Shown: positions 25,031 through 34,200, counted from the stretch's first letter. The stretch is DNA of 64,000 nt from Actinomycetota bacterium (GCA_005888335.1 VAWY01000127.1:1-64000); one strand, 5' to 3'. The notes: a model not told the origin generated them from the letters alone. Program-made: numbers and translations.

Positions 25031-25564
25031 ATGACCACCGCCACCCAGCCGCTCAACGGGACCTTCAAGGCCGATCCCGTCCACTCGTCGTTCGGCTTCG
25101 CCGTCCGCCACATGGGCGTCTCCACGTTCCGCGGGACGTTCTCCGACGTCGACGCGACGCTCGCCGACGGCGTCCTCGACGGGCGCGCCAAGGTCGAGTC
25201 GATCTCGATCGTCAGCCCGGCCGATTTCCGCGCGCACGTCCTCGGCGAGGACTTCTTCGCCGCCGACGCCCACCCCGAGGTCACCTACCGTTCGACGGCG
25301 GTCGACCTGGCCGACGACGGCACCGCCACCGTCCGCGGCGAGCTGACGATCAAGGGGATCACCCGCGAGGTCGTCGCCACCGGGACGTGGACGCCGCCCG
25401 CCGAGGGCCCGTGGGGCGGCGAGGTCGCCGCGCTCGAGCTCAGCGCGGACATCGACCGCACCCAGTTCGGCATGACCTGGAACGCGCCGCTGCCCAAGGG
25501 CGGCAACATCCTCGCCGAGCAGGTCACGCTGACGGTCCACCTCGAGCTGCAGGCCCAGGCCTAG
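25031..25564 (+). CDS. YceI-family polyisoprenoid-binding-like protein
   Basis: A 177-residue lipocalin-like YceI protein without a signal peptide. Family motifs are FKADPVHSSFGFAVRHMGVS, then FRGTFSDVDATL, DFFAADAHPEVTYRSTAV, GELTIKGITREVV and a C-terminal FGMTWNAPLPKGGNILAEQV. YceI proteins bind long isoprenoid or lipid molecules in a beta-barrel; the physiological ligand is rarely known. CAGGAGG precedes the ATG at 25031. It is the first gene of a yceI-flavin reductase-tetR operon under twin palindromic operators. Confidence 0.94.
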   Translation: MTTATQPLNGTFKADPVHSSFGFAVRHMGVSTFRGTFSDVDATLADGVLDGRAKVESISIVSPADFRAHVLGEDFFAADAHPEVTYRSTAVDLADDGTATVRGELTIKGITREVVATGTWTPPAEGPWGGEVAALELSADIDRTQFGMTWNAPLPKGGNILAEQVTLTVHLELQAQA

Positions 25565-25566
25565 CC

Positions 25567-26136
25567 ATGCGCGTCCTGGGAATCTCGGGCAGCCTGCGCC
25601 GCGACTCCCACAACGCTCGCCTGCTCCGGGCGGCAGCCGCCGAGCTGCCGCCCGGGTGGGAGCTCGAGCTGTGGGAGGGGCTGCGTGACGTGCCCCCCTA
25701 CGACGAGGACCTCGACGTCGACCCGGCGCCCGAGGCGGTGCGCGCGCTGCGCGAGGCCATCGCCGGAGCCGACGCGCTCCTCATCGCCACCCCCGAATAC
25801 AACGGCTCCGTCCCCGGAGCGCTCAAGAACGCGATCGACTGGGCCTCGCGGCCTCGCGCCACCACGGCGCTGAAGGGCAAGCCCTCGCTCGTCGTCGGCG
25901 CCACCACCGGCCTGTTCGGCGCGGTGTGGGCGCAGGCCGAGCTGCGCAAGGTCCTGCGAACGGCCGGCGCGCATGCCCTCGAGGAGGAGGTCCCGGTCGG
26001 CCAGGCCGACACCGCCTTCGCCGACGGCGAGGACCGCCTCGCCGACCCCGAGGTGCACGCGCTGCTCACCGGCGCCGTCGACGCGCTCGTGCGGGAGACC
26101 GCAGCGCCTCTGGAGGACCTGGCCCGCGCCGCGTAG
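25567..26136 (+). CDS. NADPH-dependent FMN reductase
   Basis: A 189-residue flavodoxin-like protein starting two bases after yceI. The FMN-phosphate loop is GISGSLRRDSHNARLL and the flavin-ring loop is IATPEYNGSVPGALKNAIDW, as in chromate/quinone/azo reductases of this family. It reduces FMN, quinones or electrophiles with NADPH. Operon membership with a TetR regulator suggests induction by a quinone-like or lipid-electrophile signal. The exact substrate is not visible. Confidence 0.93.
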   Translation: MRVLGISGSLRRDSHNARLLRAAAAELPPGWELELWEGLRDVPPYDEDLDVDPAPEAVRALREAIAGADALLIATPEYNGSVPGALKNAIDWASRPRATTALKGKPSLVVGATTGLFGAVWAQAELRKVLRTAGAHALEEEVPVGQADTAFADGEDRLADPEVHALLTGAVDALVRETAAPLEDLARAA

Positions 26137-26147
26137 GGCCTGGCAGG

Positions 26148-26780
26148 ATGGCCACGATGGCCTTCGACCTGCCGGTGACCCAGCCGGGCGGCGACGCGCA
26201 GGAGCGCGCGGACGCCGCCCGCAACCGCCGCAAGATCCTCGAAGCGGCTCAGGCGCTGTTCGCCGAGCGCGGCGTCGAGCACGTGTCGATGGACGACGTC
26301 GCCCGCGCGGCGTGCGTCGGCAAGGGCACGCTGTACCGGCGCTTCGGCGATCGCGCGAGCCTCGCTTACGCGCTGCTCGACGAGCGCGAGCGCGTGCTGC
26401 AGGAGGCGATCATCCGCGGCGAGCCGCCGCTCGGCCCCGGCGCGGAGGCGGCCGACCGGCTGTGCGCCTTCGGCGACGCGATGCTCGACCACCTCGAGCA
26501 GCACTACGAGCTGCTCTGGGAGGCCGAGCGCGGACACCACTTCGACCTCGGGCCCTACGCCTTCCGCCGCACGCACCTGGCCCTGCTGCTGCGCGAGGCC
26601 AACCCCGGCTGCGACGCCGAGATCGCGGCTGAGGCGCTCCTCGCGCTGCTCTCCCCCACGCTGTTCCGGCACCTGCGCCTCGAGCGCGGCTTCGGCCTCG
26701 ATCGGGTCAAGGCCGGCTGGCACTCGGCGGTCGCGGGTTGGGTCGGGGCGGACTACCCCGCTCGCGGGAACGCCACGTAG
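26148..26780 (+). CDS. TetR-family regulator of the yceI operon
   Basis: Encodes 210 residues from an ATG at 26148; another ATG three codons later is possible. The N-terminal HTH reads ILEAAQALFAERGVEHVSMD and ARAACVGKGTLYRRFGDRAS, a recognition helix typical of TetR proteins. A ligand domain with HHFDLGPYAFRRTHL follows. As third gene of the operon it is placed for autoregulation through the CGGAC-N4-GTCCG operators upstream of yceI. Its 3' end overlaps the convergent beta-propeller gene by 28 bp. Confidence 0.9.
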   Translation: MATMAFDLPVTQPGGDAQERADAARNRRKILEAAQALFAERGVEHVSMDDVARAACVGKGTLYRRFGDRASLAYALLDERERVLQEAIIRGEPPLGPGAEAADRLCAFGDAMLDHLEQHYELLWEAERGHHFDLGPYAFRRTHLALLLREANPGCDAEIAAEALLALLSPTLFRHLRLERGFGLDRVKAGWHSAVAGWVGADYPARGNAT

Positions 26781-28672
26781 GCCTGGCGCGCGAGGGTGGT
26801 GAGGTCGGAGGCCATCGCACCGGCGTCCGACACCGTGAAGAGGCGGTCGCCGATGACGATCGAGCGGCGGATCGGCTGCAGGTAGCCGTCGACGGCGTCG
26901 TGGGCGAGGCGGCCGGCCTCCGCGATCCCCGACCGGTCGACGCGGTAGCCGATCGCGCCGGCGAAGGGCTGGTCGCGGTCGTAGACCTGCACCGGCAGGA
27001 CCGCGAGCCGGGTGCGCGGCCAGAACAGGAACGCGTGGTGGTCGTAGTCGACCTCCGAGGACGAGCCGGCGCCCAGCGTCGCCCGCTGCAGCAGCTTGGG
27101 CGCGCTGGCGTCGGAGACGTCGAAGAGCTCGACCTGGACGCCGGAGGGCTCGTTCGCCGACACGTTGCGGCCGATCCCCAGCAGCAGCCCCGGGCCGGCC
27201 GGGTGCAGGTAGGCCGAGTAGCCCTCGAGCTCGAGCTGGCCGGCGACGCGCGGCGCGGTCGGCGTGCTGAGGTCGATGGTGTACAGCGGGTCGATGCGCC
27301 GGAACGTGACGACGTAGCCGGTGTCGCCGAGGAAGCGCACGGAGTAGATCTGCTGGCCCTTGCCCAGCCCGGCGACCTGACCGACCGGGACGAGCAACGG
27401 GCCGCGCTCGTCGAGCACCGTCACCAGGCTCTCGCCGGGCTCCGGCTCAGCGCCCGGCCACCACGCCGGGCGGCTCGTCGTCGCCACGCGCAGATGGCCG
27501 CGGTACTCGGAGAGCGAGAACTGGTTGAGCAGGTAGCCGCGGACCTCCCCGCTGGAGGCGAACGTCGTGCGGTCGGGATCGCTGACGTCGAAGCGGTGGA
27601 TGACCGTGCTCGGCTCGGACGGCACCTGATCGGCGGGCGTCGCGGGATCGATCCACTTCTGCGTGGCCACGTACAGGCCGGCGGGCGACCCGTAGACGAC
27701 CTGCGCGTCGGCCATCAGCGCGTCGGAGTCGGCTGCCCACAGCCCGCGGTCCAGGTCGATCGTGAGGATCGTGAGCATGCCCAGGCCCGAGAAATGGACC
27801 GGCCGGCGGACGGTCCGGCAGGCGGCGACCGCGCGCACGTAGTGGCGGCCGGTGATCGAGCTGCGGAAGCGGCGTGCGGGGACCCAGCCCTTCGGCTCGC
27901 CGCGCGTGGCCGCCTCGCCGACGGCGCGCGGGGTCGACGAGATCACGACGCGGGCGGTCGAGCCGTTCTGGCGCGCGTCGACGTACGTGCCGTCGATCGT
28001 CATCGTCCGTGCCACCTTCATCGCTGCGGGGTCGTGCACGTCGACCTCGGTCACGACGGTCTTGGCGGCGATCGGGTACGGCGCGATCGCGGCGGCGGCC
28101 GCCGGCTGCGGCCCCGGGCCGGTGGGCGCGCCGATGGCGACCGGGACCGGTCCTCCGCCCGAGATGACGATCAGCCGGCTGCCGCGCAACAGCAGCTGGG
28201 CGCCCCAGCCGGTCGGGCCGAGGTCGAGCGAGCCGACGAGCCGGGGCTCGGGTCCGCCGGCGTCCACCGCGAACAGCTTGCCCTGAGCGACCGCGAAGAT
28301 CGTCGTGCCGTCCGTCTTGACGATGTCGGGCTCGTCGACGCCCTCCTCCTGGTTGTTGGTGGTGGAGAAGGTCGTCCCGGCCGTGGGCTCGGCCGCCACC
28401 GGCGCGGCCGGGGCGGAGCCCTGCGGCGCGCCCTCGGCGGGGAAGGGCATTGGCGTGGGCTGGACGAGCGTCGCGACGCCCCGAGCGGGGATCCCGTGCG
28501 TGACCGCGAAGTGGCGTCCCGCGTAGCCGACCAGGTCCGCGCACGACGCGAACGCGCGCGGGCGCACCTGCGCGAGGCGCGGATGGTGCAGCGGCCTGGC
28601 GACCGCGACCGCGGGCGCGAGCAGCGCCGCGACGACCACCGCCACGACGAGCATCCATCCCCTCCTCCACAT
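26753..28672 (-). CDS. Secreted Beta_propel-family (PF09826-like) protein
   Basis: A 639-residue exported protein. The N-terminus MWRRGWMLVVAVVVAALLAP is a signal peptide. The family hallmark follows near residue 105 (TTNNQEEGVDEPDIVKTDGT), then repeated beta-strand units (LVVISGGG, TIDGTYVDARQ, RFDVSDPDRTTFASSGEVRG, YSVRFLGDTGYVVTF) forming a propeller. A GGAGGAGG before an internal ATG at 28654 could support a shorter start, but that form lacks the basic signal-peptide head. The family is of unknown function, found in archaea and actinobacteria. It stands alone between tetR and the aminotransferase. Confidence 0.88.
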   Translation of the reverse strand: MWRRGWMLVVAVVVAALLAPAVAVARPLHHPRLAQVRPRAFASCADLVGYAGRHFAVTHGIPARGVATLVQPTPMPFPAEGAPQGSAPAAPVAAEPTAGTTFSTTNNQEEGVDEPDIVKTDGTTIFAVAQGKLFAVDAGGPEPRLVGSLDLGPTGWGAQLLLRGSRLIVISGGGPVPVAIGAPTGPGPQPAAAAAIAPYPIAAKTVVTEVDVHDPAAMKVARTMTIDGTYVDARQNGSTARVVISSTPRAVGEAATRGEPKGWVPARRFRSSITGRHYVRAVAACRTVRRPVHFSGLGMLTILTIDLDRGLWAADSDALMADAQVVYGSPAGLYVATQKWIDPATPADQVPSEPSTVIHRFDVSDPDRTTFASSGEVRGYLLNQFSLSEYRGHLRVATTSRPAWWPGAEPEPGESLVTVLDERGPLLVPVGQVAGLGKGQQIYSVRFLGDTGYVVTFRRIDPLYTIDLSTPTAPRVAGQLELEGYSAYLHPAGPGLLLGIGRNVSANEPSGVQVELFDVSDASAPKLLQRATLGAGSSSEVDYDHHAFLFWPRTRLAVLPVQVYDRDQPFAGAIGYRVDRSGIAEAGRLAHDAVDGYLQPIRRSIVIGDRLFTVSDAGAMASDLTTLARQAYVAFPRAG

Positions 28673-28724
28673 TCTCGTGCGCAGCCTACGCGCATGCGGC
28701 CCGCCCGGCCAGCGGGTGGCGCGG

Positions 28725-29990
28725 TCAGGCCGCCCGCGCGGCGGGCAACGCCGCGAGCGTCTCGTCGAGCGCGCGGCCGAGCGCCTCGGTGATGAGCCCG
28801 AAGTGCTCGCGCGTCGCGGTGAGCGGCGGCGAGACCGCGATGCTCGTGCCCAGCGGGCGCACGATCACGCCGTGGTTGCGCGCGCGCCGGAAGACCTCCT
28901 GCACGACGCCCGGCTCGAGCTCGAGCGCGGCGAGCAGGCCGACGCCGCCGCGGACCCCGCGGGCGAGCGCGTGCGCGGCCAGCGGCTCGAGCGCGCCCAC
29001 CAGGTCGCCCTCGAGCTCGCGCCCGCGCGCCAGCAGCCCTTCGCGCTCCAGGAGGTCGAGGTTGGCGAGCGCGGCGGCGCAGCAGGCCGGATGCCCCGCG
29101 TACGTGGCGCCATGGCGGAAGACCGGGCCGCCCGGGAGCGCCCAGAACGGCTCGGCGACGCGCCCGGAGACGACCACGCCGCCCAGCGGCAGGTAGCCGC
29201 TGGTCACGCCCTTCGCGAAGACGATCATGTCGGGCTCGACGCCCCAGCGCTCGATCCCGAACCACGTGCCCAGCCGCCCGAAGGCGCAGATCACCGCGTC
29301 GACGACCAGCAGCACGCCGGCCTTCCGGCACAGCGCGGCGACCGACTCGACGTAGCCGTCCGGCGGCGGGAGGACGCCGCCGGCGCCGATGACCGGCTCT
29401 AGGAAGAAGGCGGCCACGCGCTCGGGGCCGACGCGCTCGAACGCCGCCTCGAGGTCGGCGACCGAGTCATACGCGACGCGCGAGCTGCCGGCCAGCAGGT
29501 CGCCGAAGCCCTCGCGGTTGGCCGGGATCCCGGCGAGCGCGGTGCCGTACCCGTGGCTGCAGTGGTAGGCGCCGGCGCGGCCGATGATGTGCGCGCGCTC
29601 CGGGGCGCCGACGGCGTGCCAGTAGCGGCGCGCGAGCTTGGCGGCGGTGTCGACGCCGTCGCTGCCGCCGCTCCCCAGGAACACGCGCGCGCCGGGGACC
29701 GGCGCCAGGGCGGCGAGCCGGTCGGCCAGCGCCAGCGCCGGCTCGTTGGCGAAGTCGCCGAACGTCGAGTACGCCTCGAGGGTCGAGAGCTGCCCGGCGA
29801 TCGCGTCGGTGATCTCGCGCCGGCCGTGGCCGGCGTTCGCGTACCAGAGGGCGGCGGTCGCGTCGAGGTAGCGGCGACCGTCGGCGTCGAAGACCCAGAC
29901 GTCCTCGGCCGCGCTCACGACGAACCTGGAGGATCGGACGGCGCCCATGTCGGCGAACGGGTGCCAGAGGCGTGACGGTGCGGTGGACAT
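28725..29990 (-). CDS. Class III PLP-dependent aminotransferase
   Basis: Encodes 421 residues from an ATG at 29990. Class III features are YLDATAALWYANAGHGRREI, the PLP-phosphate site GSGGSDGVDTAAKLARRYWH, YHCSHGYGTALAG, the Asp of LLVVDAVICAFGRLG and the Schiff-base lysine in IVFAKGVTSGYLPLGG. The family moves an amino group from omega-amino acids or amines, usually to pyruvate or 2-oxoglutarate. It is divergent from alanine dehydrogenase, so an alanine:pyruvate cycle is plausible. The Asp-Ala-Val-Ile-Cys after the catalytic Asp replaces the usual Asp-Glu-Val-Xaa, a small oddity. Confidence 0.9.
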   Translation of the reverse strand: MSTAPSRLWHPFADMGAVRSSRFVVSAAEDVWVFDADGRRYLDATAALWYANAGHGRREITDAIAGQLSTLEAYSTFGDFANEPALALADRLAALAPVPGARVFLGSGGSDGVDTAAKLARRYWHAVGAPERAHIIGRAGAYHCSHGYGTALAGIPANREGFGDLLAGSSRVAYDSVADLEAAFERVGPERVAAFFLEPVIGAGGVLPPPDGYVESVAALCRKAGVLLVVDAVICAFGRLGTWFGIERWGVEPDMIVFAKGVTSGYLPLGGVVVSGRVAEPFWALPGGPVFRHGATYAGHPACCAAALANLDLLEREGLLARGRELEGDLVGALEPLAAHALARGVRGGVGLLAALELEPGVVQEVFRRARNHGVIVRPLGTSIAVSPPLTATREHFGLITEALGRALDETLAALPAARAA

Positions 29991-30138
29991 GCCTTGCACC
30001 CTGGCGCTCGCGCGCGCCGCGCGCGACCGTGGATCCTCCAAACCGCGGCTGCGAGGTTCGTGGCCGCTCCGATGGCGTCCCCGGGCGGCGGCCGGAACGA
30101 TCGCCCGACCGATCGAGCGGCCGAGCTGGAGGACTGAG

Positions 30139-31245
30139 ATGAGAGTCGGGGTGCCCACGGAGATCAAGCAGCAGGAGGGGCGGGTCGCCCTCACGCCCGC
30201 CGGCGCGCGCGAGCTCATCGCGCACGGGCACGAGGTGCTCGTCCAGGCCGGCGCGGGCGCGGGGAGCCGCATCCCGGACGAGGCGTACGCGCTGCAGGGA
30301 GCGACGGTGGTGGCGACCGCCGAGGACGTCTTCGACGGCGCCGAGCTGATCGTCAAGGTCAAGGAGCCCCAGCCGGGCGAGGTCGCCCTGCTGCGCCCCG
30401 AGCACACGCTCTTCACCTACCTGCACCTCGCGCCCGACCCCGAGCTCGCGCACGGCCTGTGCCGCTCGGGCGCGACGTGCATCGCCTACGAGACCGTCGA
30501 GGACGAGCACGGCCGCCTGCCGCTGCTCGCGCCGATGAGCGAGGTCGCCGGGCGGATCGCCGCCCAGGTCGGCGCCGCCGCGCTGGTCGCGCCGGGCGGC
30601 GGCCGCGGGGTGCTCATGAGCGGCGTGCCCGGCGTCGCGCCGGCGCGCGTCGTGGTCATCGGCGGCGGCGTCGCGGGCACCGGCGCGGCGCGCGTCGCCG
30701 CGGGCATGGGCGCCGAGGTCGTCGTGATGGACCGCTCGATCGCGCGGCTGCGCGAGCTCGACGCCGAGCTGGCCGGCCGCGTGACGACGCGCTTCGCCTC
30801 GTCGCTCGCCGTCGAGGAGGCGCTGGCCGAGGCCGACCTGGTGATCGGCGCGGTGCTCGTCAAGGGCGCCCGGGCGCCGCGCCTGGTCCGGCGCGAGCAC
30901 CTCGCCCGCATGCGCCCCGGAGCGGTCCTCGTCGACATCTCGATCGACCAGGGCGGCTGCTTCGAGACGTCGCGCCCGACCACGCACGCCGAGCCCACCT
31001 ACGAGGTCGACGGCGTGGTCCACTACTGCGTCGCCAACATGCCCGGCGCGGTGCCGGTCACCTCGACGCAGGCGCTGACCAACGCGACGCTGCCCTACGT
31101 CCTCGCGCTCGCCGGCTGCGGCGTCGACGGCGCGCTGGAGGCCGATCGGGGCCTGGCCGCCGGGCTCAACGTGGCCGGCGGGCGGATCGTGCACCCGGTC
31201 GTGGCGGCCGAGGTCGGCGCCCCGGCGGAGCCCGTGCTCGCGTAA
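30139..31245 (+). CDS. ald: Alanine dehydrogenase
   Basis: A 368-residue protein starting [20 protein letters not shown], the classic Ald N-terminus. It has the pyruvate-site [21 protein letters not shown], the Rossmann motif [20 protein letters not shown] and C-terminal [20 protein letters not shown]. It interconverts alanine with pyruvate and ammonium using NAD. GGAGG at 30128-30132 precedes the ATG. The 148-bp gap to the divergent aminotransferase holds only promoter-type sequence; I found no riboswitch in it. Confidence 0.97.
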   Translation: MRVGVPTEIKQQEGRVALTPAGARELIAHGHEVLVQAGAGAGSRIPDEAYALQGATVVATAEDVFDGAELIVKVKEPQPGEVALLRPEHTLFTYLHLAPDPELAHGLCRSGATCIAYETVEDEHGRLPLLAPMSEVAGRIAAQVGAAALVAPGGGRGVLMSGVPGVAPARVVVIGGGVAGTGAARVAAGMGAEVVVMDRSIARLRELDAELAGRVTTRFASSLAVEEALAEADLVIGAVLVKGARAPRLVRREHLARMRPGAVLVDISIDQGGCFETSRPTTHAEPTYEVDGVVHYCVANMPGAVPVTSTQALTNATLPYVLALAGCGVDGALEADRGLAAGLNVAGGRIVHPVVAAEVGAPAEPVLA

Positions 31246-31285
31246 CGGCGCCGCCCGCGGACGGACGTTGTCCCTGGTGCCGGCC

Positions 31286-31320
31286 CGAGCGTCACGCTCG
31301 TCCGGTGACCAGGGTCACCG
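31286..31320. promoter_or_regulatory. Two palindromes between ald and the DUF4956 gene
   Basis: CGAGCG-TCA-CGCTCG (31286-31300) and CGGTGACC-AG-GGTCACCG (31303-31320) are both perfect inverted repeats, three bases apart. Neither is followed by a T-run, so a simple terminator is unlikely. The second looks like a dimeric repressor site for the downstream DUF4956-VTC unit. The rest of the 139-bp gap has no gene. Confidence 0.5.
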
Positions 31321-31384
31321 TCGCATGTGTACGGGTTGTGAAAGCTCCGAGGTGGCCCCTGCCCCCGTCACCAAGGAGCCCGTC

Positions 31385-31993
31385 GTGAAGCCCCCAACCC
31401 CCGCCACCATCGACTACCTGCACTTCGCGGCGCGTCTCGGTCTGGACGTCGCCGCGCTTGCGGTCTTCTGGTTCGCCCTGCACGTGCGCGGTCATGCGCG
31501 CCGCGACCTGCTGATGGTCTTCAGCCTGTTCAACCTGGGCCTGGTCATCGTGCTCACGGTGATCTCGACCTCGGCGTCGGCGACGGCGATCGGCTTCGGG
31601 CTCTTCGCGATGCTCTCCATCATCCGGCTGCGGTCCGAGCCGTTCGGCAACGCCGAGCTCGGCTACTTCTTCGTCGCGCTGGTGCTCGCCCTGGTCAACG
31701 GCGTCGCCGACGCCGACCTGCCCTTCACCGCGATGCTCGACGCCGTCGTGCTCATCGCCGTCGCGATCATCGGCCACCCGTGGATGGGGCCGGCCCCGCA
31801 GAAGCGCGAGATCACGCTGGACCGCATCCACGACGACGACGCCGCCCTGCGCGCGGACCTCGAGCAGCGGCTCGGCGTGCGCGTCGTGGACTTCACGATC
31901 GCCGAGATCGACTACGTGCGCGAGGTCACGCGCCTGACGATCTCGTTCCTGAAGCGCGAGCACGAGCGGGCCGAGCTGCCCGTGGCGGCATGA
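31385..31993 (+). CDS. DUF4956-family membrane protein
   Basis: Encodes 202 residues from a GTG at 31385 chosen because AAGGAG lies at 31373-31378; an ATG at 31325 would add a Cys-containing leader. Four hydrophobic segments occupy the first 120 residues, with the family motif [20 protein letters not shown] between helices. A cytoplasmic C-terminal domain ([31 protein letters not shown]) follows. The family has no assigned reaction but is repeatedly encoded beside VTC-domain proteins, as here, so the two likely form a membrane complex. Confidence 0.88.
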   Translation: MKPPTPATIDYLHFAARLGLDVAALAVFWFALHVRGHARRDLLMVFSLFNLGLVIVLTVISTSASATAIGFGLFAMLSIIRLRSEPFGNAELGYFFVALVLALVNGVADADLPFTAMLDAVVLIAVAIIGHPWMGPAPQKREITLDRIHDDDAALRADLEQRLGVRVVDFTIAEIDYVREVTRLTISFLKREHERAELPVAA

Positions 31994-32763
31994 CCGCCCA
32001 GGCGGCGCGCTTCGCGCCCATCGGACTCGACGAGCTCAACGCGCGCGCGGCGCTGCTGAGCAGGGTCGACAACAAGTACATCATCGACGCGCCCACCGTC
32101 TCCGCCCTGTTCGAGCGGCTCGAGGACGACTTCCTCGTCCTCGAGATCGACGGGCGGCGGCTGTTCACCTACCACACGGTCTACTTCGACTCCGAGGAGC
32201 TGGACCTCTACCGCGCCCACCTGCAGCGCCGGCGGCGCCGCTTCAAGTGCCGCTCGCGCCGCTACGTGGACACGGGGCGCCACGTCTTCGAGCTCAAGCT
32301 CAAGGGGCTGCGCGGCCGCACCGTCAAGCACCAGCTGCCGATCGACGGCTCGGGGCACGGCGTCATGACCGCCGACGCGCAGGAGTTCGCCGACCGCGTG
32401 CTGCGCGAGACGTACGGCTGCGGGCTCGAGCGGCCGCTCGAGCCGGTGCTGCCGATGACCTACCAGCGGCTGACGCTGGCCGCGCAAGCGGGGGCCGAGC
32501 GGGTGACGTGTGACTTCTCGCTGGACTTCGGCACGGCGAGGCTGGCCGAAGGCCACGCGATCATCGAGAGCAAGTCGGCCAACGGCCGCGGCGCCGTCGA
32601 CCGCCACCTGCGACGGCTCGGGGCCCGGCCGGTGAGCTGCAGCAAGTACTGCGCGGGCATCGGGCTGACGCGCGAGGGCGTCAGGGCGAACCCGTTCTCG
32701 CGGCTGCTGCGCCAGTACTACGTCGCCAAGCCCGCGGCGGCCGCGGCGGTCGCAATGGCGTGA
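31990..32763 (+). CDS. VTC-domain protein (polyphosphate polymerase-like)
   Basis: Encodes 257 residues overlapping DUF4956 by ATGA. It has the VTC/CYTH tunnel pattern of basic and acidic residues: SRVDNKYIID, TVYFDSEELDLYRAHLQRRR, RRFKCRSRRYVDTG, VFELKLKGLRG, IIESKSANG and a C-terminal LLRQYY. In yeast VTC4 this fold makes polyphosphate from ATP at a membrane; bacterial copies pair with DUF4956 and often CotH. No CotH gene is nearby. Polyphosphate synthesis here is an inference by homology. Confidence 0.87.
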   Translation: MTAQAARFAPIGLDELNARAALLSRVDNKYIIDAPTVSALFERLEDDFLVLEIDGRRLFTYHTVYFDSEELDLYRAHLQRRRRRFKCRSRRYVDTGRHVFELKLKGLRGRTVKHQLPIDGSGHGVMTADAQEFADRVLRETYGCGLERPLEPVLPMTYQRLTLAAQAGAERVTCDFSLDFGTARLAEGHAIIESKSANGRGAVDRHLRRLGARPVSCSKYCAGIGLTREGVRANPFSRLLRQYYVAKPAAAAAVAMA

Positions 32764-33557
32764 CCGCGAGTACTGTGCCGTCCGTGGCCGGGCGGCTCAG
32801 CGGGCGGCGCGTGCTCGTCGTGGGCGGCGGGCAGCAGGACTACGGGATCGAGGACCCGCCGCCCGGCAACGGCCGCGCGATGTCGGTGCTGCTCGCGCGC
32901 GAGGGCGCCGCGGTCGCCGTCGCCGATCTCGACGCCGCGAGCGCCGAGGCGACGCTCGCGCTGGTCCGCGAAGCCGGGACGGGGATCGCGGTCACGGGCG
33001 ACGCCGCCGACGAGGACGACGTCGCGCGGATGTTCGACGAGGCGCGTTCGGGCCTCGGCGGGCTCGACGGCCTCGTGATGAACGTCGGCATCGGCGCGGG
33101 CCTGGGCTTCGAGGGCACGAGCGTCGAGGACTGGGACCGCGTGATGGCCGTGAACCTGCGGTCGCACTTCCTTGGCTGCAAGCACGCGCTGGCCACGTTC
33201 GGCGAGGGCGCCTCGGTCGTGCTCATCGGCTCGCTGGCGGGGCGCGAGTCGATGCCCTATCCCGCGTACGCCGCCTCGAAGGCCGCGCTCGAGGCGCTCT
33301 GCCGCAACGCCGCGGTCGAGGGCGCCCCACGCCTGCGCGTCAACCTGCTCGTGCCGGGCCTGATCGACACGTCGCTCGGCCGCCTGGCCACCAAGACCAA
33401 CCCGCGGCGCGGGCAGGTCCGGATCCCGGCCGGCCGCCAAGGCTCGGCGTGGGAGGTCGCGCAGTGCGCGCTCTTCCTGCTCAGCGACGAGTCCTCGTAC
33501 GTCACCGGCCAGCCGCTCGTCGTCGACGGCGGGCTCAGTGTGGCCGTCAGGAGCTGA
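32760..33557 (+). CDS. Short-chain dehydrogenase/reductase with expanded cofactor loop
   Basis: Encodes 265 residues from a GTG overlapping the VTC stop (GTGA). The SDR fold is clear: catalytic Tyr/Lys in YPAYAASKAALEAL, Ser in VVLIGSLAGRES, and the C-terminal VTGQPLVVDGGLSV. The cofactor motif departs from TGxxxGIG: VLVVGGGQQDYGIEDPPPGN continues with GRAMS, an insert of about ten residues in the glycine loop. The substrate is unknown. It is followed after five bases by a carboxymuconolactone decarboxylase-like gene, suggesting a small oxidative pathway. Confidence 0.88.
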   Translation: MTASTVPSVAGRLSGRRVLVVGGGQQDYGIEDPPPGNGRAMSVLLAREGAAVAVADLDAASAEATLALVREAGTGIAVTGDAADEDDVARMFDEARSGLGGLDGLVMNVGIGAGLGFEGTSVEDWDRVMAVNLRSHFLGCKHALATFGEGASVVLIGSLAGRESMPYPAYAASKAALEALCRNAAVEGAPRLRVNLLVPGLIDTSLGRLATKTNPRRGQVRIPAGRQGSAWEVAQCALFLLSDESSYVTGQPLVVDGGLSVAVRS

Positions 33558-33562
33558 CCCCG

Positions 33563-34117
33563 ATGCCGCGAATCCCACCGCTCCCGGAAGGCGAATGGGA
33601 CGACGACCTGCGCCCGATCCTCGAGGCCGCCCCGCGCAGGCTGGAGGGTGGTCGCCTCGGCGACAACAACATCTTCTCGAGCCTGGCCCGCCACAAGGAC
33701 CTCTTCCGCGCCTGGCTGCCGTTCGGCGGCTACCTGCTGGGCGGCGGGACGCTGCCCGCGCGCGAGCGCGAGCTGCTGATCCTGCGCACGGGCTACAACT
33801 GCGGCTCGTCCTACGAGTGGGGCCAGCACGTGCGCATCGCCGAGGCGATCGGCATGGACCGCGCGGAGGTCCTGCGCGTCGCCGAGGGGCCGGACGCCGA
33901 GGGTTGGTCGGCGGCCGACGCCACGCTGCTGCGGGCGGCCGACGAGCTGCACGAGCGCTCGAGGATCTCCGACCAGACGTGGGCGGCGCTCGCCGAGACC
34001 TACGACGAGCGCGGCCTGATCGAGATCCCGATGCTCGTCGGCCATTACCACCTGGTCGCCTACGCGCTGAACTCGCTCGAGGTCGAGCTCGACGAGGGGC
34101 TCGAGCCGCTGCCCTGA
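33563..34117 (+). CDS. Carboxymuconolactone decarboxylase-family protein
   Basis: A 184-residue all-helical protein of the AhpD/CMD fold. The core is LPARERELLILRTGYNCGSS followed by YEWGQHVRIAEAIGM, with one Cys and a YEW-x2-H pattern as in the CMD rather than the peroxidase (CXXC) subgroup. A distal GHYHLVAYALN helix follows. Such proteins act in aromatic-ring or oxidative pathways, though many are uncharacterised. It follows the SDR on the same strand and precedes the polyol regulon. Confidence 0.88.
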   Translation: MPRIPPLPEGEWDDDLRPILEAAPRRLEGGRLGDNNIFSSLARHKDLFRAWLPFGGYLLGGGTLPARERELLILRTGYNCGSSYEWGQHVRIAEAIGMDRAEVLRVAEGPDAEGWSAADATLLRAADELHERSRISDQTWAALAETYDERGLIEIPMLVGHYHLVAYALNSLEVELDEGLEPLP

Positions 34118-34167
34118 GCCTCCGCACGGCGGGCTCTCGCGCGATTGCGACCCGGCGCGAAGACGGT

Positions 34168-34200
34168 TAACCTGCACAGACTTGCAGCACGTCTGTGCAG
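34168..34200 (+). promoter_or_regulatory. SorC-type operator 1 and -10 box upstream of the polyol regulator
   Basis: CTGCACAGAC (34172-34181) and GTCTGTGCAG (34191-34200) are perfect 10-bp inverted repeats around TTGCAGCAC, whose core TGC-A-GCA is itself palindromic at centre 34186. TAACCT (34168-34173, fitting TANNNT) overlaps its left edge. The site ends at the base before the ATG of the regulator gene. A close copy lies at 40953-40983, so the regulator probably binds both. Confidence 0.75.

Noticed and set aside
29991..30138. Riboswitch or T-box upstream of alanine dehydrogenase
   Set aside because: No conserved T-box, glycine or other aptamer motif could be found, only short chance inverted repeats.
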